6,664 nucleotides of DNA from Candidatus Cloacimonadota bacterium. Lineage in GTDB: Bacteria > Cloacimonadota > Cloacimonadia > Cloacimonadales > Cloacimonadaceae. Where the stretch lies: NCBI GenBank assembly GCA_023230245.1, contig JALNXT010000086.1:1-6664 (forward strand), written 5' to 3'. Below, one piece after another: positions 1 through 5,450 of this stretch (positions are counted from its first letter, which is position 1; every line of letters starts with the position of its first letter). The notes under the pieces are model-generated. The model was not told the origin of the DNA, did no database searches, and was given only the letters and a program-made list of their open reading frames with translations. A program made the translations under genes and the position numbers.

Positions 1-3000
1 CAGCTCTCCAATACCTCTGGTGGAACCTTAACGATCACCAGTGTTACTAATCTTAGTGCCACAGAGTTCAAATCCAATATCAACCCTGGCATCAGCTTAG
101 TTGCAGGGCAGGTGCATGAATTTGGATTCAGCTACGAACCCCTGAATTACGGCGCTGATAATCAGTCATTCGTGATTACCACCAATGGTGGAACGCTTAC
201 CATCACCTTAACTGGTGGTGCCTTATCATCAGTGTTTTCAGATAGTTTTGAAAGCTATAGTGATTTCGTCGTAAGTTTCCCGCCCTGGACTACTTATAAT
301 GGTGATGCTGGAACACCCGGTGGAATTAGTGGGGTTACCTATCCTAATTCGACAACTCAGCAAGACTGGATTATCTTTAATCCAGCCACTACTACGCCAG
401 CAGTTAATGGTGCCGCACCCCACATTGGCGCAAAATATGCCATGGCTATGTACAACAATAGTGCAGTGCCCAATAATGACTGGATGATAACCCCTGCCTT
501 AAATCTGGCAGGCTCACCTTCCTTAAGCTTCTGGGCAATGTCCTACAGTACTTACCTGGAAACCTTCAAAGTGTATTATTCTACCACAAATAACACAGCT
601 CCAGGCAGCTTCACGCTTCTGGCTACTCAGGCATCCGTGCCCAGTGCATGGACGCAATATACTTACAACTTACCTGCTGCCTGCGCAAATCAGCCTAACG
701 TCTATATTGCCATAGTGCATGCCTCTACAGATCAGTTCATGCTATTAATAGATGATGTGCTTGTAAGCGATAATAGCTCACCCGGAACTCCCTATTTTGG
801 GAATATCAATGGCTATGTATATCGCTCCGGAACCACCACACCGGTTATCGGTGCAAAGGTAACTTCAGGAACGAAATTAACCTACTCTGATGCCAATGGA
901 TTCTACCAATTCAACAATATGCTGGTGGGAACTCATTCGGTCAGTGCGAGTGCCAGCGGTCAATTCTACTTCCCTGCTTCTGCAAGTGGAGTTGTTGTTA
1001 CCAATGGCAACACTACCTCTCAGGATATATTCCTTACCTGGGCAGAAATTGCAGTGAATCCCACGGCTCTTACTTCCAATCTCTACTTAGGTGAAGCTGA
1101 AGACCAGAACTTCGCTATCAGCAACCCCGGTGGAACGGCTAATCTGGAGTATGAGCTTTGGTTAACCACTTCCACCCGTGGAAACAACCCACGTCTTGGT
1201 AATCAGATGACCAAAAGACCTCCTCTTAGTTCAGATGCCCAAAGAATCGAAAACCTTCCTATTCAGCACGCCAGCGATCGTGCCGAAGGCTGGATGGGCT
1301 ATACTAATTTCGATGATGCTGATACATATATGACAGCAGCCACAACCAACCGCGAAAAGGCCACCAGATTCACTCTTGAAAATTTTGGCTTGTGGTCAAA
1401 TGGCGTAACCATCTCCAAGCTACGTGCCTTGTTCTATAATCCCTCTGACGCAGCTTGGGGTACAGCCACCAATTTCTACTTCAAAATCTATGGAGCGAGC
1501 GGAACAGGAACAGCCCTCTTCACCTCTCCCACCTATACTGCAGTTAGTCTCGTAGATATGGAATGTGTGTTACCTACTCCTCTGGTGATGACCACCGATT
1601 TCTGGGTATCCGTATATTGCGTAACCAACGGTGGAAAGCCTAACTTATTAGGCTCAACAGCCAGCAGTGGCAATAGCTACAATGGAGCCAGTTCAGCAGC
1701 ATGGACTGCTGTAGCAGGTATGGATTGGTGTATAGATGCTTATGCGGTTGGTGACGAATGGATTCGCGCCGGCAGTTATGCTGGAACAGTAGCTCCTGCT
1801 GCCACCGTAAATACTAATATGCACTTTAGCACCACCAACCTCGCCGTTGGCACAAAGAATGCATACATGTATATCTTCAATAATGCCAACTACAATTCAC
1901 CTTCCACTCAACGTGGTGATTACATGGTGATACCAGTTCAGATGAATGTAACTGCACCTCCAGCGCTTGGCAACATCTCCGGTGTCGTTTACAAAGCCGG
2001 AACAAGCACACCTATCCAAGGTGCCACTGTTTCTATAGTTGGACGCACTTATGTTACTTTAGCAAATGGAGCTTATTCCTTTACCAATGTATCAGCAGTG
2101 CTTCATACTCTTACTGTAACTGCCCTTGGATATGCGGATTACTCGGCAGATGTTACCATTCCCGAAGGTGTAACCTTAACTCACGATGTAAACATGAACT
2201 TTGCAGAAGCTTATACCGCAACCACAAGTTTCAGCACAGATCTCGTTGTGGGCGGCTCTACCGTGATTAACGTACCTTTAAACAATACCGGTAATGTTAA
2301 TCTGGAATACGAAACCGCAAGCGGAGTGTGGGGTGGAACTTCCTTCCCCACGACAGCTCTCAATCAAACCTTTGAAGCTGGAGATATGACGGGATGGGCT
2401 GGTTTGGAAGGCCCCAATACCGCTATCTACACTGGTTATGGCTATACTGGCACGCACACCTTCGTGTTTAATGCCCTTGGCACTACCTCACCTCAGTATA
2501 TCATTACTCCCAAGCTGAGAGTGGCAACTGGAGACAATCTTGCCTTCTGGTACCAGGAGTATAACGATACCAACGAAACCTTCAATGTAATGATATCTAC
2601 CACGGACAACAACATAGCATCCTTCACGAACTTTGCCACTATAGGTCCGCTTGTAACCGCCGACTCACGGATTTGGGCGAACTATAGTGCATCGCTTAAT
2701 GCCTATGCCGGACAGGATATCTATGTATGTTTCTACTATCCCAGAACGGACGCATATGAATTTGCCTATATCATGATTGATGATATAACAGGTCCTATGG
2801 CAGTAGTTCCGCCCTCAGATTGGTTATCCTGCACTCCAGTAGGATTTCCTGTAAATGAAGTAATCGTACCCGGCGACAGCCAACAGCTTAGCCTGGCAGT
2901 TAATGCTGCCACTCTACCAGTAGGAACTTACACAGCCCAAACTTGGATATTCTCCAATGCTGTAGTAAGCCCCTATAAGCTGTATGTCACATTAAACGTA

Positions 3001-3375
3001 ACTGCTCCAGTTATCGTTACTCCCGATGCTCCTGTTATTAGCGGTATCGAAGCTTTCCCAGGTTATATTTCTATTGCTTGGGAAGAAACGGCAAATGCAG
3101 TCCAATATAAAGTGTTTGGAAGTGCAGATCCCTATGCAACAGCATACACTCTCATTGGTACTGTGGCAGCAGGCACCGAATACATCGAAATCTCAGATGC
3201 AACCCTTGCTAGCCATGGGCTTACTACCCGTGGTTTCTTCTACGTGAAGGCAGATTCTGAAAGCCGCAGCAGCAACAACAAAACCGCACTTAACGTTCGC
3301 AGTATAAGTTCATCGCCATTACTACCGAACTTTAAACGCATGCACAACACCAGAACGCTGAACGCACTGCAATAG
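1..3375 (+). CDS. Large modular secreted/surface protein with two cleaved-adhesin (choice-of-anchor J) domains, 5'-partial
   Basis: The frame is open from base 1 to the TAG at 3373-3375, giving 1124 visible residues; the true start and any signal peptide lie upstream, and the GTG at 112 falls inside a domain, so it is not the start. Modules in order (visible numbering): the end of a HYDIN/ASPM-type Ig domain (1-75); a cleaved-adhesin/choice-of-anchor J domain (81-258; WMITP at 161-165, IDDV at 250-253); a carboxypeptidase-regulatory-like domain (267-345; DANGFYQF at 297-304); an Ig-like stretch (349-387); an unassigned beta-rich domain (431-583); an Ig-like stretch (584-653); a second carboxypeptidase-regulatory domain (657-734; ANGAYSF at 688-694); an Ig-like stretch (735-780); a second, shorter J domain (789-932; YIITP at 833-837, IDDI at 926-929); an Ig-like domain (933-1003); and a fibronectin-III-like domain (1008-1088). 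The last 36 residues are Ser/Asn/Arg-rich with no recognisable sorting domain. Such proteins are usually exported and act in adhesion or binding; the ligand is unknown. Domain names rest on motif recognition, not on a profile search. Confidence 0.9.
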   Translation, partial: QLSNTSGGTLTITSVTNLSATEFKSNINPGISLVAGQVHEFGFSYEPLNYGADNQSFVITTNGGTLTITLTGGALSSVFSDSFESYSDFVVSFPPWTTYNGDAGTPGGISGVTYPNSTTQQDWIIFNPATTTPAVNGAAPHIGAKYAMAMYNNSAVPNNDWMITPALNLAGSPSLSFWAMSYSTYLETFKVYYSTTNNTAPGSFTLLATQASVPSAWTQYTYNLPAACANQPNVYIAIVHASTDQFMLLIDDVLVSDNSSPGTPYFGNINGYVYRSGTTTPVIGAKVTSGTKLTYSDANGFYQFNNMLVGTHSVSASASGQFYFPASASGVVVTNGNTTSQDIFLTWAEIAVNPTALTSNLYLGEAEDQNFAISNPGGTANLEYELWLTTSTRGNNPRLGNQMTKRPPLSSDAQRIENLPIQHASDRAEGWMGYTNFDDADTYMTAATTNREKATRFTLENFGLWSNGVTISKLRALFYNPSDAAWGTATNFYFKIYGASGTGTALFTSPTYTAVSLVDMECVLPTPLVMTTDFWVSVYCVTNGGKPNLLGSTASSGNSYNGASSAAWTAVAGMDWCIDAYAVGDEWIRAGSYAGTVAPAATVNTNMHFSTTNLAVGTKNAYMYIFNNANYNSPSTQRGDYMVIPVQMNVTAPPALGNISGVVYKAGTSTPIQGATVSIVGRTYVTLANGAYSFTNVSAVLHTLTVTALGYADYSADVTIPEGVTLTHDVNMNFAEAYTATTSFSTDLVVGGSTVINVPLNNTGNVNLEYETASGVWGGTSFPTTALNQTFEAGDMTGWAGLEGPNTAIYTGYGYTGTHTFVFNALGTTSPQYIITPKLRVATGDNLAFWYQEYNDTNETFNVMISTTDNNIASFTNFATIGPLVTADSRIWANYSASLNAYAGQDIYVCFYYPRTDAYEFAYIMIDDITGPMAVVPPSDWLSCTPVGFPVNEVIVPGDSQQLSLAVNAATLPVGTYTAQTWIFSNAVVSPYKLYVTLNVTAPVIVTPDAPVISGIEAFPGYISIAWEETANAVQYKVFGSADPYATAYTLIGTVAAGTEYIEISDATLASHGLTTRGFFYVKADSESRSSNNKTALNVRSISSSPLLPNFKRMHNTRTLNALQ

Positions 3376-3438
3376 TTTCAGAAATGTCATTAATAGTGCT
3401 TTTTGCATAGTTAAGCAGAAAGCGATTAACCTCTAATT

Positions 3439-3474
3439 GACAAAGGCTTGTCCCGCAAGGGGCGAGCCTTTGTC
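3439..3474 (+). repeat. 16-bp hairpin with GCAA tetraloop
   Basis: Bases 3439-3454 pair with 3459-3474 without interruption: 14 Watson-Crick pairs and two G·U wobbles (3449/3464 and 3451/3462), closing a GCAA loop (3455-3458) of the stable GNRA class. The complementary strand would have A·C mismatches and a TTGC loop, so an RNA read from the + strand folds better. It lies 63 bases after the stop of the surface-protein gene and could terminate or stabilise that transcript's 3' end. No U-tract follows, so it is not a standard intrinsic terminator. Confidence 0.8.
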
Positions 3475-3550
3475 GTTGATAGGGCGGGATCAACGCCTTT
3501 GCGGGGACGACAGACTGGGGGATGCCTGCTTTCTTGCTTGACCTTGTAAT

Positions 3551-3571
3551 AACAGCCACCCCGGCTGTTTT
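3551..3571 (+). terminator. Possible weak intrinsic terminator
   Basis: AACAGCC (3551-3557) and GGCTGTT (3563-3569) form a perfect 7-bp stem around a 5-base loop, ACCCC. The stem runs into a short T-run (3568-3571, two of those bases inside the stem) and then C. The geometry is that of a Rho-independent terminator 175 bases after the surface-protein stop, but the U-tract is too short for confidence. Confidence 0.35.
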
Positions 3572-3609
3572 CATACGAGGCGTGTGAAGTTACGGTGCTT
3601 TGCATGAAC

Positions 3610-3659
3610 TGCCCTATCATTGCCCTTGCCATGGGCATTGAGTGGGCAATGATAGGGCA
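3610..3659. repeat. Perfect 16-bp inverted repeat
   Basis: TGCCCTATCATTGCCC (3610-3625) is exactly complementary to GGGCAATGATAGGGCA (3644-3659) across an 18-base centre. All pairs are Watson-Crick, so both strands can fold. A smaller alternative, TGCCC (3621-3625) with GGGCA (3633-3637), lies inside. No T-run follows on either side. It could be a palindromic repeat element, an RNA stem or a binding site for a dimeric protein; the sequence alone does not decide. Confidence 0.8.
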
Positions 3660-3670
3660 ATTCAAGCAAT

Positions 3671-3691
3671 GGGGTGGCAACGGGGTGGCAA
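3671..3691. repeat. Tandem direct repeat, 11-base period
   Basis: GGGGTGGCAA occurs at 3671-3680 and again at 3682-3691, separated by a single C. The GGCAA core also ends both halves of the preceding palindrome region (3645-3649 and 3656-3660), so four GGCAA copies start at 3645, 3656, 3676 and 3687. The 11-, 20- and 11-base steps are close to one or two helical turns, as expected of protein-binding repeats, though no binding protein can be named. Confidence 0.6.
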
Positions 3692-3706
3692 ACTCCGATT
3701 TGACAC

Positions 3707-3726
3707 AGCATCTGCAGGATGCTTTT
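3707..3726 (+). terminator. Terminator-like hairpin with short T-run
   Basis: AGCATC (3707-3712) pairs with GATGCT (3718-3723) around the loop TGCAG, followed directly by TTT (3724-3726). The shape suits an intrinsic terminator or attenuator about 180 bases before hutH, but the stem has only 6 bp and the T-run is short. It is the first of three closely packed hairpins. Confidence 0.3.
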
Positions 3727-3727
3727 C

Positions 3728-3766
3728 AGACAGCTTCGCTGTCTCTGCCAATACGGAGATTGGCAG
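3728..3766 (+). repeat. Two abutting perfect hairpins
   Basis: The first hairpin pairs AGACAGC (3728-3734) with GCTGTCT (3738-3744) over a TTC triloop. The second pairs CTGCCAAT (3745-3752) with ATTGGCAG (3759-3766) over the loop ACGGAG. There is no unpaired base between them, so the two helices could stack end to end in an RNA. All pairs are Watson-Crick, so the structures exist on both strands. The function is unknown. Confidence 0.65.
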
Positions 3767-3796
3767 CCCAATAAGCGTAATTGGTATGCCGAAGAA

Positions 3797-3842
3797 TGCT
3801 GGGGACTCAGCACTTGACAAAAACAGTCCCCTGATGTTTTTG
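3797..3842 (+). promoter_or_regulatory. Overlapping, mutually exclusive hairpins upstream of hutH (candidate attenuator-like leader)
   Basis: Three stems share bases. X pairs TGCTG (3797-3801) with CAGCA (3808-3812). Y pairs GGGGACT (3801-3807) with AGTCCCC (3825-3831). Z pairs CAAAAACA (3818-3825) with TGTTTTTG (3835-3842). X and Z can form together; Y excludes both. This is the layout of two-state RNA leaders, and it ends 59 bases before the hutH start codon. No ligand-binding core or leader peptide is recognisable and neither state ends in a strong U-tract, so regulation is an inference from geometry only. Confidence 0.35.
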
Positions 3843-3891
3843 GCTCAGAAACTCGTTTTCTTATTTACCCTCCTTCAAGAAATATAAAAGC

Positions 3892-3897
3892 AGAGGA
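3892..3897 (+). promoter_or_regulatory. Ribosome binding site of hutH
   Basis: AGAGGA lies four bases before the ATG at 3902 and is a good Shine-Dalgarno match. It supports this ATG as the start, which also gives the usual histidine ammonia-lyase N-terminus and length. Confidence 0.75.
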
Positions 3898-3901
3898 CAA
3901 A

Positions 3902-5419
3902 ATGCAAGAGATAATCTTAGATGGCAACAACTTAAGTTTGGAAGAAGTGGCGCGGATAGCCTTGGATAATGTGCCCATCAGCATAGCAAAAAGCAGCAGA
4001 CTGAAAGTTCAGAAATGTAGAACCTATGTAGATAAAGTAATCGCCAATGGCGATGTTGTTTATGGCTTAACAACCGGCTTTGGTAAATTTAGCACGGTTA
4101 ATATCCCCCCGGAAAATATCGCAGAGTTACAGCTAAATCTCATCCGCAGCCATGCCACCAGCGTGGGCGAAGCTTATGATATTCCCCAAACCCGGGCGAT
4201 TATGTTGCTGCGTATTGCCGTGCTGGTAAAGGGACATTCCGGCATCAGGCTGGAAACTTTGGACACCTTGGTAGAGATGCTAAATAAGGGTGTACATCCT
4301 ATAATTCCCAGGCGTGGTTCTGTGGGTGCCAGTGGCGATTTATCCCCCCTCTCCCACTTAGCTTTGGTGCTGATTGGCGAAGGCGAAGCAATTTACAAAG
4401 GTAAAAGCATGCCGGGACAGGAAGCCATGAAGTTGGCGGGAATTACTCCCGTACAGCTCGCCGCCAAAGAAGGCTTGGCACTAAATAATGGCACTCAGGT
4501 GATGGCTGCTTTGGGAGTATTGAGCTTATTGGAAGCGGAGCGTCTTTGCCGTTATGCAGACGTAATAGCAAGTATGAGTATCGATGCTTTAAAGGGTACC
4601 ACCCGTGCCTTCGATGAACTGGTGCACAATTTGCGTCCCCATCCCGGTCAGTTAAAATCCGCTGCCAATATCCGCAAGCTGCTTTCAGGCAGTACCTTAA
4701 GAGAATCTCACCGTAACTGTGGCAACATACAGGATGCCTACAGCCTGCGCTGCACACCCCAAGTTCATGGTGCAGTGCGAGACGCCATTAGCTATGTGCG
4801 GGGCGTGCTGCAGATAGAGATAAACTCAGCCACCGACAATCCCCTCATCTTTGCCGAAGAAGAAAAGGTAATCTCCGGTGGCAACTTTCATGGTGAACCT
4901 CTCGCAATTGCGCTAGATACTTTGGCAATAGCGGTAAGTGAACTGGCATCAATATCTGAACGCCGCGTAGAGCAAATGCTTAATCCTGCTTTGTCACGTG
5001 GGTTATCGCCCTTCCTGGCAAAACGTCCGGGGATAGATTCTGGCTTTATGATCGTGCAACTCACTGCTGCCTCTTTGGTTTCGGAGAATAAGGTATTGGC
5101 TCATCCCGCCTCGGTGGATTCCATTCCCACCTCTGCCAATCAGGAAGATCATGTGTCGATGGGTTCTGTCTCTGCCAATAAGCTGTTGCAAGTGATAGAA
5201 AATGTGGCATCCGCGCTTGGTATAGAGCTGCTTATCGCCGCCGCTGCCTTGGATGAACGCAAGCTTATGAGCTCGCCCGCCTTGGAGAAAGTTAAAGCCT
5301 TGCTTCGTGTAAATGTGCCCCCTATGAACGAAGATAGGGTTATGTATCCCGATGTGAATAATGCGATTGAGATGCTGCGAGATGAGCGGATAGATATTGC
5401 AGTGGGGAAAATAGCTTGA
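3902..5419 (+). CDS. hutH: Histidine ammonia-lyase (histidase)
   Basis: This cytoplasmic enzyme deaminates L-histidine to trans-urocanate and ammonia, the first step of histidine degradation. The 505-residue length is typical of bacterial HutH. Ala143-Ser144-Gly145, within GSVGASGDLSPLSHL, is the triad that cyclises into the MIO electrophile. Other residues match those described for the Pseudomonas putida enzyme: Tyr54 in YGLTTGFG, His84 in RSHA, Asn196 in LALNNGTQ, Gln277, Tyr280 and Arg283 in the QDAYSLR segment, Phe329 in GNFHGEP, and Glu415 in NQEDHVSMG. The Ser-His pair and the Glu of NQEDH favour histidine over phenylalanine or tyrosine as substrate. The ATG at 3902 is backed by AGAGGA. 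No hutU, hutI or formimino-transfer gene is visible, so the rest of the pathway must be elsewhere or absent. The gene shows no truncation or missing key residue. The TPR lipoprotein gene starts 31 bases downstream and is probably co-transcribed. Confidence 0.97.
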   Translation: MQEIILDGNNLSLEEVARIALDNVPISIAKSSRLKVQKCRTYVDKVIANGDVVYGLTTGFGKFSTVNIPPENIAELQLNLIRSHATSVGEAYDIPQTRAIMLLRIAVLVKGHSGIRLETLDTLVEMLNKGVHPIIPRRGSVGASGDLSPLSHLALVLIGEGEAIYKGKSMPGQEAMKLAGITPVQLAAKEGLALNNGTQVMAALGVLSLLEAERLCRYADVIASMSIDALKGTTRAFDELVHNLRPHPGQLKSAANIRKLLSGSTLRESHRNCGNIQDAYSLRCTPQVHGAVRDAISYVRGVLQIEINSATDNPLIFAEEEKVISGGNFHGEPLAIALDTLAIAVSELASISERRVEQMLNPALSRGLSPFLAKRPGIDSGFMIVQLTAASLVSENKVLAHPASVDSIPTSANQEDHVSMGSVSANKLLQVIENVASALGIELLIAAAALDERKLMSSPALEKVKALLRVNVPPMNEDRVMYPDVNNAIEMLRDERIDIAVGKIA

Positions 5420-5450
5420 CAGAATCTTGCTTAATGTGAAGATCATACCC

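Larger units (their letters stand above)
3376..3901. other. 526-base non-coding spacer dense in inverted repeats
   Basis: I see no convincing gene between the surface-protein gene and hutH. The spacer holds at least eight inverted repeats with stems of 6-16 bp, described separately, plus minor ones: GTTGAT/ATCAAC at 3475-3480/3489-3494 and CCAAT/ATTGG at 3768-3772/3780-3784. The 3-base period and codon bias of the flanking genes are not obvious here. Three -35-like TTGACA hexamers occur (3437, 3700, 3814), but none has a credible -10 hexamer 16-18 bases later. TATAAA at 3883-3888 would place a transcription start almost on the hutH ribosome binding site, so it is a doubtful promoter. The promoter of hutH therefore remains unlocated. 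The spacer could combine a terminator for the upstream gene, a leader for hutH, a small RNA, or decayed palindromic repeat elements. Confidence 0.75.

Noticed and set aside
112..114. GTG as the start of the first protein
   Set aside because: The same frame is open back to base 1 and the upstream residues complete an Ig-like domain, so this GTG is an internal valine codon.
3475..3494. Integron attC-like site from GTTGAT...ATCAAC
   Set aside because: The core sites are in the wrong order for attC (RYYYAAC should come first and GTTRRRY last), and no integrase or cassette structure is visible.
3610..3691. CRISPR array
   Set aside because: The repeats are short, adjacent or palindromic, with no regular spacers and no cas genes nearby.
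3332..3813. Overlapping - strand reading frames in the spacer
   Set aside because: They overlap one another and the inverted repeats, and encode Cys/Arg/His-rich sequence of no recognisable kind, typical of chance frames.
3814..3842. A sigma-70 promoter using TTGACA at 3814
   Set aside because: The bases 16-18 positions downstream are T/G-rich (TTTTTG region) and do not resemble TATAAT. The other two TTGACA copies (3437, 3700) fail the same test.
3642..3887. An 81-codon + strand reading frame across the spacer
   Set aside because: It starts at a GTG in the loop/arm region of the 16-bp palindrome, has no ribosome binding site, runs through several hairpins and resembles no family I know. The hydrophobic end (residues near MFLAQKLVFLF) is noted, but support is too weak.
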